Shown here: positions 14,189 through 23,542 of the stretch, one piece after another
How positions within the stretch are numbered: position 1 is the stretch's first letter
How the letters are laid out: the number at the start of each line of letters is the position of its first letter
From: Nitrospirota bacterium
Lineage (GTDB): Bacteria; Nitrospirota; JACRHL01
Direction: 5' to 3'
NCBI GenBank assembly: GCA_029858285.1
Contig: JAOUFN010000003.1
Location: 62,001-126,000, forward strand
DNA length: 64,000 nt
Translations under genes and position numbers: made by a program
Notes under the pieces: generated by a model
Database searches by the model: none
The model's input: the letters and a program-made list of their open reading frames with translations, nothing else
What the model was told of the DNA's origin: nothing

Positions 14189-14821
14189 CTACTTTTTAGG
14201 TGCGGGCGGCAGCATGGCCTCAATGTCGAGGCGCAGGCTAACCTCCTCACCCACCAGTAGACCGCCGTTGTCCAGCACCTTGTTGAAGGTCATGCCGTAA
14301 TCCTTGCGGTCGATGGTGGTGGTAGCAGTGAAACCGGCACGGGTACCGCCCCATGGATCGGCGCCAACGCCCAGAAATTCGATCTCCCAGGTCACCGATT
14401 TGGTTACCCCCAAAAGGGTGAAATCACCGGTGACGACCTGTTTTTTGCCGTCCTGGCGAAAGGTTTTGCCCACGAAGGTCATGGTGGGGATTTTTTCCAC
14501 GTTGAAAAAATCCGGGGACTTGAGGTGCCCGTCGCGCTTCTCGTGGTTGGTGTTGACCGATGCGGTCTTGACCACGCCCTTCACCGCCGACAGCACGCCG
14601 GTCTTGGGGTCCAGGGAGAGGGTACCGGAAAAATCATCGAAGCGTCCGGTGGTGTTCGAGAACATGTGTTTGACCGTGAAACCCACAGTTGTGTGACCGG
14701 GGTCGATCATGAATTCGACATCCTTGGCATTCGCCACAGGCGCAGCCAGCAGCCCCATGGCCAGTGCCACCGCCGATACCCACGAGAACCGACTGCCGCG
14801 CATCTGCCTGCCGTTGCTCAT
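14189..14821 (-). CDS. YceI-family periplasmic lipid-binding protein
   Basis: The 210-residue product starts with a Sec signal peptide (AVALAMGLLAAPVANA) followed by the YceI lipocalin-like domain: FMIDPGHTTVGFTVKHMFSNT, the repeated motif around FNVEKIPTMTFVGK, and IDRKDYGMTFNKVLDNG. Family members bind polyisoprenoids or other amphiphiles in the periplasm. The ATG at 14821 has an excellent ribosome binding site (GGAGAGGAGAT); the longer track ORF is upstream read-through. The 245 bases upstream hold no gene and presumably the promoter. Confidence 0.92.
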   Translation of the reverse strand: MSNGRQMRGSRFSWVSAVALAMGLLAAPVANAKDVEFMIDPGHTTVGFTVKHMFSNTTGRFDDFSGTLSLDPKTGVLSAVKGVVKTASVNTNHEKRDGHLKSPDFFNVEKIPTMTFVGKTFRQDGKKQVVTGDFTLLGVTKSVTWEIEFLGVGADPWGGTRAGFTATTTIDRKDYGMTFNKVLDNGGLLVGEEVSLRLDIEAMLPPAPKK

Positions 14822-15066
14822 CCCTATCTCCTCTCCTGTGTTTATGTGTGCGGCCCGTGCGCAAAGTCGCGCAAGTGCCGGAAGCAGCAAGGTACTCCAG
14901 ACCGAGGGGGAGGTCAAATGCAGGGTGCCCCTGTGCCGGGAGTTTCCGGGGGGACGTGGGTTGTCATCGGTCAGGTTCCTGCCTACACGGACAGGGTATC
15001 GGGACAAGGGCCATTGAAAAATGGTGGCGCCGACTGGGCGAAGGGCCGGGATGCGCCGAGGCGCCC

Positions 15067-15741
15067 TTAGTCGTGGTAAAGCAAACCGTCCAGCATGCGC
15101 ATCCTGCGATCACAACGCGCCGCCAGTTCGTTGTTGTGGGTAACCATGAGTACCGCCACACCGGCCTGACGGGTGAGGGCCACAAACATGTCGAACACCT
15201 GGGAACCGGTGTGGCTGTCGAGGTTGCCGGTGGGTTCGTCCGCCAGCACCAGTTCCGGGCCGCCGATCAGGGCGCGAGCGATGGCCACGCGCTGCTGCTC
15301 ACCACCCGACAGTTCCCCTGGCCGATGGTGCAGACGATGCGCAAGGCCAACTTGCTCCAGCGCGGCGCAGGCCTGCTCACGGGCCTCTGGATCGCGTCGC
15401 AGCAACAGCGGCATGGCGGCGTTATTGAGGGCATCGAACTCCGGCAGCAACTGGGAAAATTGAAAGACAAACCCAAGATGCTGGTTGCGGAAGCGCGCCC
15501 GCTCGGCCTCGCTGCCTGCAAACAGATCGCGACCACGGTAGCTGACGCTGCCAGCGGTGGGGGTGTCCAGCGTGCCAAGAATCCCCAGCAGGGTGCTCTT
15601 TCCGGTGCCGGAGGCCCCTACCACCGCCACCATTTCGCCCGCGAACACGTCCAGGCGCACCCCCTTGAGCACATCCACCGGGCGTTGTTCCATGGTGTAG
15701 GTCTTGGAAATGCCGGTTGCGGACAGCAGCAGGTCACTCAT
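15067..15741 (-). CDS. lolD: Lipoprotein-releasing ABC transporter, ATPase subunit
   Basis: The 224-residue ATPase powers extraction of outer-membrane lipoproteins from the inner membrane. Walker A is GASGTGKST, the signature is LSGGEQQRVAIARAL, Walker B is LVLADEPTGNLD, and the switch His lies in MVTHN. FVFQFSQLLPEFDALNNAAMP is typical of LolD. Its start overlaps the end of the permease gene by eight bases, as in lolCD operons. Confidence 0.95.
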   Translation of the reverse strand: MSDLLLSATGISKTYTMEQRPVDVLKGVRLDVFAGEMVAVVGASGTGKSTLLGILGTLDTPTAGSVSYRGRDLFAGSEAERARFRNQHLGFVFQFSQLLPEFDALNNAAMPLLLRRDPEAREQACAALEQVGLAHRLHHRPGELSGGEQQRVAIARALIGGPELVLADEPTGNLDSHTGSQVFDMFVALTRQAGVAVLMVTHNNELAARCDRRMRMLDGLLYHD

Positions 15742-17008
15742 AGCGCAGCCCCTCCGCCGGTATCAGCCGCGCCGCCTGCCACGCCGGATAGAGTGCTGCC
15801 AGCAACGAAATGAGCATCGCCGCACCGCAAACCGCCAAGGCATCGCTCCACACCAGCTTTACCGGAATCTGGCTGATGTAATAGACGTCCCCCGGCAGGT
15901 GGTAGTACTTCATGATGAGTCTACAAATGGTTAACCCCAAGGGTAGGCCGATGGCGGTTCCGGCGCTGCCGATGAGCAGGCCGACCAGTGTGAAAATTTT
16001 CAACACGTCGCCGCCGGTTGCCCCCATGGCCTTGAGGATGGCAATTTCTCGGCCCTTGTCCAGGACCATCATCACCAAGGTGCCGATGATGTTGAATGCG
16101 GCCACCACGATGATGAGAGTGAGGATGATGAACATGACCGCTTTTTCCAGCGCCAAAGCCTCGAAGAAATTGCGGTTCAGGTCGCGCCAGTCGCGCACCG
16201 CAAACTCTCCCCCCAGTGTGGCGCGTAACTGCCGGGCAATAGAGGGGGCAGCTTCGAAGTCTGCCGCCCGCACCTCAATCCCGGTCACCCGGTCGCCCAG
16301 TTCCAGAAATTTCTGGGCGTCGGCAATGGACACGTAGGCGATGGAAGAGTCGTACTCGTACATTCCGGAGGAAAAGATGCCCGCCACGGTAAACGGCTGG
16401 ATACGCGGGATGAGTCCCATGGGCCCCACCTCGCCCGCCGGGGAGATGACGTTGATGCTGTGACCCACCATGGCCCCCAGCTTGAGGGCCAATTCTTGCC
16501 CCAGAATGATGCCCGGTTGAGGCTTGCTGGCCTGGGCCGGGTCGGCGTCCTGCTCCAGATCGGCCACACCAAAATTGGGCCGCACCGGCTCCTTGAGAAT
16601 CTCCAGCGACCCCAGTACCAGGTTGCGCTCCAGGTCGGTGACCGTTCCCTCCAGGTCGGGGTCCACCCCGCGTAACACCACCCCCTGCACCCCCATTTCG
16701 GTGGTGATCAGCGCCTGACCGTAGATGAACGGCGCAGCCGCCATCACACCTGGCGTGGCCGCCACAACCTCAAGATTTTTTCGATAGTCGGGCAACGCGG
16801 TGCCGTGGGTGATCACCACATGGGAGTTGGTGCCCAGAATCTTGTCGCGAATCTCCTCCATGGCACCGTTCATCACCGACAGTGTCGCGATTAACGCCGC
16901 CACCCCGAAGGTCACACCCAGGATGGATACCAGTGTGTTTACCGCCAGGGCCCGGTGGCGTTTTTTGGCGCGCAGGTACCGGACCGCGACATACAACGAA
17001 AACGGCAT
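15734..17008 (-). CDS. lolC: Lipoprotein-releasing ABC transporter, permease subunit (LolC/LolE)
   Basis: The 424-residue inner-membrane protein has one N-terminal segment (TLVSILGVTFGVAALIATLSVM), a large periplasmic domain and three C-terminal segments, the LolC/LolE (FtsX-like) plan. It ends in ARLIPAEGLRYE, typical of the family. The start at 17008 follows GGGGGAT; the track start adds 11 residues overlapping lysS. Only one permease gene is present, so the transporter may use a homodimer (LolF-like) or a second copy elsewhere. It lies 22 bases after lysS and is translationally coupled to lolD. Confidence 0.93.
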   Translation of the reverse strand: MPFSLYVAVRYLRAKKRHRALAVNTLVSILGVTFGVAALIATLSVMNGAMEEIRDKILGTNSHVVITHGTALPDYRKNLEVVAATPGVMAAAPFIYGQALITTEMGVQGVVLRGVDPDLEGTVTDLERNLVLGSLEILKEPVRPNFGVADLEQDADPAQASKPQPGIILGQELALKLGAMVGHSINVISPAGEVGPMGLIPRIQPFTVAGIFSSGMYEYDSSIAYVSIADAQKFLELGDRVTGIEVRAADFEAAPSIARQLRATLGGEFAVRDWRDLNRNFFEALALEKAVMFIILTLIIVVAAFNIIGTLVMMVLDKGREIAILKAMGATGGDVLKIFTLVGLLIGSAGTAIGLPLGLTICRLIMKYYHLPGDVYYISQIPVKLVWSDALAVCGAAMLISLLAALYPAWQAARLIPAEGLRYE

Positions 17009-17030
17009 GGATATCCCCCGGGAAATGTGC

Positions 17031-18578
17031 TTACCCCCCACTCGCGTGACGTGGCCGCATCTGCGGGAACAGCAATACGTCGCGGATCGACGGATTGCCG
17101 GTGAGCACCATCACCAGCCGGTCAATACCGATGCCGGCACCGCCGGTGGGCGGCATACCGTGCTCCAGCGCCCGCAAAAAATCCTCGTCCACGCTGTGCG
17201 CCTCATCGTCCCCGGCGGCCTTCTGGGCGGCCTGAGCCTCAAAGCGGCGACGCTGGTCCAAGGGGTCGTTCAACTCGGCGAAGCCGTTGGCGATCTCCCA
17301 CCCAGCAATGAACAGTTCGAAACGGTCGGTAAGTTCCGGATTGCCCGCCTGGCGCCGCGCCAGGGGTGACAGCTCCACCGGATAATCGGTGACAAAAGTG
17401 GGAGCCACCAAGCGCTCCTCGGCAAGGCCGAACAGGACGTCCCACACCTTGGCCAGCGAAGCGCCCTTGGGAACTTCAAGCCCACGCTCCCCTGCCAGTG
17501 TGATCAGGCCGTCCCGGTCGCGCAAAAGCCCCCGGGGGACTCCGGCGGATTCCACCAGAAGATCGAAAAAGGGAATTTTTGGCCAGGGACCGGACAGCTT
17601 GATGGTGTGCTCGCCAAAATGGACCTGATCGGACCCCAGCACAGTATCGGCCACGCCGCAAATGAGAGACTCGGTGAGGTGCATCAGGTCGGTGTGGTCG
17701 GCAAAGGCCTGATAAAACTCGAGCATGGTGAACTCGGGGTTGTGGGTCAGGTCCATCCCCTCGTTGCGGAAGTTGCGGTTGATTTCGAACACCTTCTCGA
17801 AGCCACCGACCACCAGACGCTTGAGATACAGCTCCGGGGCGATGCGCAAAAACAGGTTTACCCCCAGGGCGTTATGGTGGGTAACAAAGGGGCGTGCGGT
17901 GGCGCCCCCCGGCTGGTCCTGGAGCATGGGGGTTTCCACTTCGAGGAATCCGTTGCCGGTGAGGAAGTGGCGTACCGCCGAGATGATTCGGGAGCGGGTC
18001 TGGAAGGTTTCCCGCACCTCCGGATTGGCGATCAGGTCGAGGTAGCGCTGCCGATAGCGGGTTTCCTTGTCGGTGAGACCATGAAATTTTTCCGGCAGGG
18101 GGCGCAGCGCCTTGGCCAGGTGAGTGAGGCTGGACACGTTCACCGACAGTTCGCCGCTGCGGGTGCGCATGAGCACCCCCTCGACACCGATAATGTCGCC
18201 CAGATCGCATTCCTTGTAGATTCTGTAACCGGCCTCACCTAGCAGTTCCTGCTTGAAGTAGATTTGCATGCGCCCGGTGGCGTCCTGCAGGTGGGCAAAC
18301 CCAGCCTTTCCCATGCGCCGCTTCGACACCACCCGCCCGGCCACCGAAACCCGCACCGGGTGAGCGCTCAGGGCCTCCTCCCCCACCGGGCAATCGGCGC
18401 CATCGTATTTTTCCAGCAGGATACGGGTACGGTCCGTGGCCTCGAATCGACCACCGTAGGGAGCGATGCCCATCGCTTCCAGTTCGGCCACCTTGCGCAG
18501 GCGCTCGGCCACCTGATCGTTCATGTCGGGCAGTTGCGGGAGATTCGGGTTGGAGGTGTGATGGGGGGCGTCGGCCAT
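17031..18578 (-). CDS. lysS: Lysyl-tRNA synthetase, class II
   Basis: The 515-residue enzyme charges tRNA-Lys. The N-terminal OB-fold anticodon-binding domain (around [20 protein letters not shown]) is followed by the class II catalytic core: motif 1 near EVETPMLQ, motif 2 [20 protein letters not shown], and motif 3 [15 protein letters not shown] near the C terminus. I use the ATG at 18578; the track start is a TTG five codons earlier. The lysS-lolC-lolD order is common in proteobacteria, though prfB, which often precedes lysS, is absent here. Confidence 0.96.
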   Translation of the reverse strand: MADAPHHTSNPNLPQLPDMNDQVAERLRKVAELEAMGIAPYGGRFEATDRTRILLEKYDGADCPVGEEALSAHPVRVSVAGRVVSKRRMGKAGFAHLQDATGRMQIYFKQELLGEAGYRIYKECDLGDIIGVEGVLMRTRSGELSVNVSSLTHLAKALRPLPEKFHGLTDKETRYRQRYLDLIANPEVRETFQTRSRIISAVRHFLTGNGFLEVETPMLQDQPGGATARPFVTHHNALGVNLFLRIAPELYLKRLVVGGFEKVFEINRNFRNEGMDLTHNPEFTMLEFYQAFADHTDLMHLTESLICGVADTVLGSDQVHFGEHTIKLSGPWPKIPFFDLLVESAGVPRGLLRDRDGLITLAGERGLEVPKGASLAKVWDVLFGLAEERLVAPTFVTDYPVELSPLARRQAGNPELTDRFELFIAGWEIANGFAELNDPLDQRRRFEAQAAQKAAGDDEAHSVDEDFLRALEHGMPPTGGAGIGIDRLVMVLTGNPSIRDVLLFPQMRPRHASGG

Positions 18579-18671
18579 GATGGGAAACGGCAATCCGGTC
18601 TAGATGATCCGCAGGTGATCCATTGGTGGCGCCGCTCCCCGATGGAGGGCCGGACGGCACGGTTGCGCATG

Positions 18672-19541
18672 TTAGGGGTTTGCGGACCCCGGTGCAAGGG
18701 GTAGGTTTGCGGATGAGTTTCCAGACAGGTTGGTAGACCGGCTTGCGGAAAGCCCCGGAGGCACTGCCGGAAACGCCGACAAAAACAGTTGAATGTCCCT
18801 GGGGAGCGGGCTGGCGAAGCTTAAGGGGGTGCTGTCCACAGGATGCTCGAAAGCCAGTTCCGAGGCGTGCAGTGCGTGGCGAGGCAGCAGCAGGGCGGCG
18901 TCCATCTCCGGCGACGATCCGTGGGCAAAAAAACGCAGGTGCCAGCGCTCATCCGGCCCATAAAGTTTATCCCCAACCAGAGGATGGCCAAGAGCGGCCA
19001 GGTGAACACGAATTTGGTGCAATCGACCACCCTCCGGCGTAACCTCCAGAAGGGTCAGGTCGGCGCGCCGCTCTAACACCCGAAAGTGTGTTACGGCGGT
19101 TTTGGCATCCCGGCCATGCACCTGCTGCTTCTTGCGCACCAGAGAGCCGATGGCGCGGCCGATGGGCAGATCCACCGCGCCATCTGCTGCCACCGTGCCA
19201 TGGACCAGGGCCAGGTAGCGCTTGGCGACGCGGCGCGCCATGAACTGGCGCCCCAGGGCGGCGGCGGCACCGGGAGTGCGGGCCAACGCCACCAGACCGG
19301 AGGTTTCCCGGTCCAGCCGATGCACAACGTACAGCGCTCCCCCCTGCCACAATTCGCGGCCGAGGAGGTCCTGCAAAAACATCTGAGGTCGCGGGTGGGT
19401 ACGATGCATCAACACCCCCGCCGGCTTGTCCACCACCACCAGATCGGGGTCGATGTGGTGCACGGTCAGCCCGAACAGGGGGGTGACTTGCTGATGCTGC
19501 ACGGTCAGCCCGGAGCCGGGCATGACCGAGGGGACGCTCAT
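18672..19541 (-). CDS. RluA-family pseudouridine synthase
   Basis: The 289-residue protein converts uridine to pseudouridine in RNA. The catalytic motif is VVHRLDRETSGLVALAR with the essential Asp, preceded by DLVVVDKPAGVLMHR and followed by GGRLHQIRVHLAALGHPLVGDKLYG. It lacks an N-terminal S4 domain, like RluA, RluC-short forms and TruC. The exact RNA target cannot be told. Its ATG overlaps the stop of the GH57 gene (ATGA), so translation is coupled. The C-terminal 30 residues are Ser/Pro-rich and look non-conserved. Confidence 0.9.
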   Translation of the reverse strand: MSVPSVMPGSGLTVQHQQVTPLFGLTVHHIDPDLVVVDKPAGVLMHRTHPRPQMFLQDLLGRELWQGGALYVVHRLDRETSGLVALARTPGAAAALGRQFMARRVAKRYLALVHGTVAADGAVDLPIGRAIGSLVRKKQQVHGRDAKTAVTHFRVLERRADLTLLEVTPEGGRLHQIRVHLAALGHPLVGDKLYGPDERWHLRFFAHGSSPEMDAALLLPRHALHASELAFEHPVDSTPLSFASPLPRDIQLFLSAFPAVPPGLSASRSTNLSGNSSANLPLAPGSANP

Positions 19542-21127
19542 GCCGCCCAGAAGTGGTAGTCGATCTCCTGGAAGGCGGTGTCCAGCCACTCGCACTCCTT
19601 GAGAAAGCCTTCGTCGATGCGATTACCGAGTATCTGCTCGTAGAGGCGGGTAAACCGCAGGACGTGTTCCCGGGTGCGCTTGACCGCGTAACCCACGGTG
19701 GTACCGGTGCGCATGATGAAGGCCCAGTCGCTGCTCTGGGCCAGCAACAGTTCGCGGGCGGCCTGATTCAGGGCGCGCTTGAGGAGTCCGTCGGACTGGG
19801 GAAAACGGTCCACCAGTTCGCACATGCGATCCGCAGCCTGATGCAGGTGACGATAGACCCAGGCGTTGGTACCGTCGAGCCAGAATTCGTTGTAACCTCC
19901 GGCACCCCAACTGGACAGTCCCGGGGTGGCCTTCTGACAGACCGGATTTTCTTCCAGATACTGCATCGGGGTGACCAGCCGGACGGTGTTCTGGTCGTAG
20001 GCGGCCTTGCGGATGAAGAAGTCGAGGAACTCGGGCCCCTCGTACCACCAGTGGCCGAACAACTCGGCGTCGTAGGGGGCGACAACCATCGGCTTGCGGC
20101 CATCCAGAATCCCTAACAGGTGCTCCACCTGGCGCTGACGGTTGAACAGAAAATTGCTGGCGTGACGCGCCGCCTTTTCCATTGCCCAGTCGCGCCGGTA
20201 CGGTTCCTTGTGGTCGCTGCCCTTTGCGGTGATGCGATGGTACTTGATGCCGGTGTGGGTGCGGATGCCATCCGGGTGGATGTAAGGGGCGATGTACTCG
20301 TGATCCAGGTCGAAGCCGATGTCGCGGTAAAAATCGCGGTAATCGGGATCACCCGGATACCCCTCCTCGGCGCTCCACACCTGCCGTGACGACTCCACGT
20401 CGCGACCGAACGCAGCCACTCCCTCCGGGGTGAGAAGGGGGGCGAATACCCCGTATTTAGGGCGCGTGGAGGCGTTCAGGATGCCGTGGGTTTCCACCAG
20501 GAAAAACTGGATACCCTCATCGTGCAAAAATTTTTCGACCCCCGGGTAATAGCCACACTCGGGCAGCCAAATGCCGCGCGGGCCTCGGCCAAAATGTTTG
20601 CGGTAGTTGGCGGCGGCGGCGCGGATCTGTGCCCGCACTGCACGGTCGTTGACCTGCATCAGAGGCAGAAAGCCGTGAGTGGCACCGCAGGTGATGATCT
20701 CGAGCACCCCGCGCTCCTGCAGGCGCCGGAACGCCCCCAGCAGGCTGCGGCCACAGACTTCCTCGAACAGTCGCAATTCTTCGGAAAGGCGCCCGTGATA
20801 GAAATATGCCAGACGATTGAAATCTTCGTGGCCCCGGGTGCGCTCGATTTCCTTGGCGGCCAGTTCCACCAGCTTGCGCAGACGCCGGTCGTAGCGCTCC
20901 ATCAGCAGGGGGTCGGCCAGCATCTCGCACAGGGGCGGCGTGAGGCTCATGGTGAGGGCAAACGGCACCCCCTCCGTGACCAGCCGGTCCATCATGCCGA
21001 TCAGCGGCAGATAGGTCTCGCCGATGGCCTCGAAAAGCCAGTCCTCTTCCATGAACTCGGGGTGTTCCGGATGACGCACGAACGGCAAATGCGCGTGCAG
21101 AACGAGGGAAAGGTACCCCTTTTCCAA
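19538..21127 (-). CDS. GH57 family alpha-glucan branching-type enzyme (DUF1957)
   Basis: The 529-residue cytoplasmic protein is a GH57 glycoside hydrolase of the 1,4-alpha-glucan branching type. The family start is YLSLVLHAHLPFVRHPE; the likely nucleophile Glu lies in GIWLPECGYYPG and the acid/base Asp in APYDAELFGHWWYEG. The C-terminal DUF1957 three-helix region follows. It starts at a TTG after CGGAG. The DUF4912 gene lies upstream, a pairing I know from other genomes. No glycogen synthase is visible here, so the in vivo substrate is open. Confidence 0.9.
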   Translation of the reverse strand: MEKGYLSLVLHAHLPFVRHPEHPEFMEEDWLFEAIGETYLPLIGMMDRLVTEGVPFALTMSLTPPLCEMLADPLLMERYDRRLRKLVELAAKEIERTRGHEDFNRLAYFYHGRLSEELRLFEEVCGRSLLGAFRRLQERGVLEIITCGATHGFLPLMQVNDRAVRAQIRAAAANYRKHFGRGPRGIWLPECGYYPGVEKFLHDEGIQFFLVETHGILNASTRPKYGVFAPLLTPEGVAAFGRDVESSRQVWSAEEGYPGDPDYRDFYRDIGFDLDHEYIAPYIHPDGIRTHTGIKYHRITAKGSDHKEPYRRDWAMEKAARHASNFLFNRQRQVEHLLGILDGRKPMVVAPYDAELFGHWWYEGPEFLDFFIRKAAYDQNTVRLVTPMQYLEENPVCQKATPGLSSWGAGGYNEFWLDGTNAWVYRHLHQAADRMCELVDRFPQSDGLLKRALNQAARELLLAQSSDWAFIMRTGTTVGYAVKRTREHVLRFTRLYEQILGNRIDEGFLKECEWLDTAFQEIDYHFWAA

Positions 21128-21173
21128 GGAAATTCTCCGTATGCTCGGGGCGACCGGAAGCCGCCCGTCGTTG

Positions 21174-21281
21174 GGCGGCCAAGGGCCGCAAAATCAATTG
21201 GCGGCCAAAGGGCCGCGAAAACACCCTGTGCGGCCAGGGGCCGCGAGATCAACGCGCACCGAGGGCCGCAAAGTCATGGCC
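21174..21281. repeat. Four degenerate tandem copies of a GCGGCC...GGGCCGC unit
   Basis: Between the GH57 and DUF4912 genes a unit of about 27-30 bases recurs four times: GCGGCCAAGGGCCGCAAAAT, GCGGCCAAAGGGCCGCGAAA, GCGGCCAGGGGCCGCGAGAT and a decayed ACCGAGGGCCGCAAAGT. Each intact copy is itself an inverted repeat (GCGGCC/GGCCGC). It might give serial RNA hairpins in the GH57 5' leader or be a protein-binding array. Confidence 0.7.
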
Positions 21282-21341
21282 CGGTAGCCGCGACAACATA
21301 ACACCAACGGAGCCCGAAAATGCGGGCACCAGGCAAAACAC

Positions 21342-22424
21342 CTAGAGCGACGGCGAGCCCGAGGTGGGCAACCACCCTTCGCGCAGGATGCGCTGAATTT
21401 CCCCCGATCCGGCCACCCGGCTGAGTCCGCCCGAGAGGGCATAGATGCGCTCAAAATCCTGGTCGCGCACCGCCCACTCCGGGTCCACCCGGTCCGAAGG
21501 TCGTCCAGCCGGAACGGTCACCACATTGCTGGTGGCCAGCACAATGAAGCGCCCGTCCTTGCCCCGAACCCCCAAGTCCAGTTGCACGCCCTGGTCCACC
21601 CACTCGGAACGGAAGAACCAGTCACCCACCTGGCTGTGGATGGTGATGTCAAACCACTCCGGCCCGCCCACGCGGTGTACGCGCAACGCCAGGGTGCCCA
21701 TCTCGCCCAGTTGCTGGCGGGCACCATCCAGGTGATCATCACGCAGTTCCCAGTAGGTATACATGTAGCCCGGCTTCTGCAGCATCAGCACCACACGGGT
21801 CTGGCCGTAACGGTCGGGCAGATCGCCCAGGTCACTCAGGTTGACCTGCGGCCTCACCCGTCGCGGGGCGGCCGCAGGCGCCGCCCTTGTCTGGGGTTGA
21901 ATGATGGCTTCCGGGGCCACACCTACTGCGTGCACAGGCGCCGGCTTGGCCTTCGGTTTGGCTGCCGGCTTGGCTTTCGGCTTGGCTTTCGGCTTGGCTT
22001 TCGGCTTGGCAGCCGGCTTGGCTTTCGGCTTGGCTTTCGGCTTGGCTTTCGGCTTGGCTTTCGGCTTGGCGGCCGGCTTGGCCTTCGGTTTGGCAGCCGG
22101 CTTGGCTTTCGGCTTGGCAGCCGGTTTGGCTTTCGGCTTGGCAGCCGGTTTGGCCTTCGGCTTGGCGACCGGTTTGGCTTTCGGCTTGGCAGCCGGTTTG
22201 GCTTTCGGCTTGGCAGCCGGTTTGGCCTTCGGCTTGGCGGCCGGTTTGGCCGCCGCCTTGGTCTTGCCCGCAGCCTTCATGGCGGTGGTAGCGCCAACCG
22301 GAGCAGCCAACAGGGCTTCCACAAGCTGTGTCTTGTTCATGCCGGTACGGCCTGAAACCCCCGACTTCCCTGCCAGGGCACGCAGCTTCTCAACGGTCAT
22401 CTTCTGGAGTGTGTTACGGTCCAT
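21342..22424 (-). CDS. DUF4912 protein with a long Lys-Pro-Ala linker
   Basis: The 360-residue protein has three parts: a Rho-N/SAP-like helical start (MTVEKLRALAGKSGVSGRTG), a highly basic low-complexity linker of AKPKAKPA units at about 55-165, and a C-terminal DUF4912 domain (LPDRYGQTRVVLMLQKPGYMYTYWEL). The function of DUF4912 is not established. The ATG follows GGGGGAGAG. It lies between the J-like/HTH gene and the GH57 gene, both on the same strand. The basic linker suggests binding to nucleic acid or another polyanion, which is inference. Confidence 0.85.
   Translation of the reverse strand: MDRNTLQKMTVEKLRALAGKSGVSGRTGMNKTQLVEALLAAPVGATTAMKAAGKTKAAAKPAAKPKAKPAAKPKAKPAAKPKAKPVAKPKAKPAAKPKAKPAAKPKAKPAAKPKAKPAAKPKAKPKAKPKAKPKAKPAAKPKAKPKAKPKAKPAAKPKAKPAPVHAVGVAPEAIIQPQTRAAPAAAPRRVRPQVNLSDLGDLPDRYGQTRVVLMLQKPGYMYTYWELRDDHLDGARQQLGEMGTLALRVHRVGGPEWFDITIHSQVGDWFFRSEWVDQGVQLDLGVRGKDGRFIVLATSNVVTVPAGRPSDRVDPEWAVRDQDFERIYALSGGLSRVAGSGEIQRILREGWLPTSGSPSL
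21941..22259. repeat. In-gene tandem repeat encoding AKPKAKPA units
   Basis: About 320 bases of nearly identical 6-, 12- and 24-base units (read on the plus strand as GGCTTTCGGCTTGGCAGCC and variants) encode the Lys-Pro-Ala linker. Copy number is likely to vary between strains by slippage or recombination, and assemblies may collapse it. Confidence 0.85.
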
Positions 22425-22504
22425 CTCTCCCCCTAATCTGGCACTCTTTCCCGCATCATCCGAGTGCAGTCAGTCGCCAAGCCCTGTGCCCGGCGGATGC
22501 CCCC

Positions 22505-23542
22505 CTATCGGCCCCCTCCCCTGGCGCCATTATAGCGCGCCATAAATTCCGTGACGGCTTTGTCCGGATCCACGCCTATGGCCTCCGCATATTGGCGCAA
22601 ATATCCACGCAAGTAAATCTCCGGGGGAAGCTTTTTGAATTCTTCCTGTTCGATGGCCTCAATGTAGAACTCGCTGATGCGGGTTCGGGTGGCGATGGCA
22701 GTGCGGGCAATGCCTTGCTGTTCGCGGGCGACACGCATGGCAGGGCCATCGAAAGTTTCCAGCACCACCCGTGGCGCCGGGCGCGAGGCGCGTGCGGTGG
22801 GCACCACCCCTGCTCCCTCTGGCTGCGCACCTGGAACCGGGTTGCGCCAGCCGGGCAACACCGGACGTGACGGAGAGTCTGTTGGACGAGTCTGCGGTTC
22901 CATCGGACGAGCCTGCGGCTCGATCGGGCGGGATGCCGGAGGGCGCTGCGGCGCCTCTGGTCGCGGAGACCGACCACTGTCACCGGTTTTGGCGGCATCC
23001 GCCGCCGGGGAGGGGCTACGGAACGTGACGGAGGGAGGAGGCGACGCCGGCATGCGCACCTGTCCGGGGGGAGAGTCCGGCCTGGAAACGGACGATTCGG
23101 AATCACCGGATGCAACATCGACTGGAATTTCAGGAGTGACTTCGTCCGATCTTTCGGGCGACATCTCGGACGGTGTCTCACCCACCGCGGCTTCCGTCTC
23201 CCGGCCTCGTGCCCCCGCCCCGCCTGCGGTACCGGCCCGCACGGCCTGGACGGCTGCCTCGGACGCCGCACGCGCCACATCGGCTTCGGTAATGATTGAT
23301 TCGTTGAACTGTTCCAGATCGTAGGCGCGCCGCCGTTCCGGGTCGGTGAGCACCCGATGTGCCTCCTCCACCCGGGTACGGGCGTGGATCAAGTCGTCGC
23401 CGACAAACAGACCGTAGGTCGCCAGGGAGTCTCCGGAAAGCAGCATCATCTGCTGGCGATGGGCACGGTCGATTTCGGCACGGGTCGCCCGGGGAGAGAT
23501 CTCCAGCAGTTCGTAATAATTGGCCTCGCCGTAGTAAGTCAC
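22505..23542 (-). CDS. J-like domain plus RodZ-type helix-turn-helix protein
   Basis: The 345-residue protein starts with a J-like domain (YYELLEISPRATRAEIDRAHR...DPERRRAYD) that lacks the HPD tripeptide needed to stimulate Hsp70. A Pro/Ser-rich linker of about 150 residues follows, then a C-terminal RodZ-type HTH (REQQGIARTAIATRTRISEF...LPPEIYLRGYLRQYAEAIG). Unlike RodZ there is no membrane segment. The GTG start overlaps the stop of the MinD-like gene (GTGA); the track start 45 codons earlier lies inside that gene. The pairing suggests a joint role in positioning or cell-shape control. Confidence 0.82.
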   Translation of the reverse strand: MTYYGEANYYELLEISPRATRAEIDRAHRQQMMLLSGDSLATYGLFVGDDLIHARTRVEEAHRVLTDPERRRAYDLEQFNESIITEADVARAASEAAVQAVRAGTAGGAGARGRETEAAVGETPSEMSPERSDEVTPEIPVDVASGDSESSVSRPDSPPGQVRMPASPPPSVTFRSPSPAADAAKTGDSGRSPRPEAPQRPPASRPIEPQARPMEPQTRPTDSPSRPVLPGWRNPVPGAQPEGAGVVPTARASRPAPRVVLETFDGPAMRVAREQQGIARTAIATRTRISEFYIEAIEQEEFKKLPPEIYLRGYLRQYAEAIGVDPDKAVTEFMARYNGARGGGR

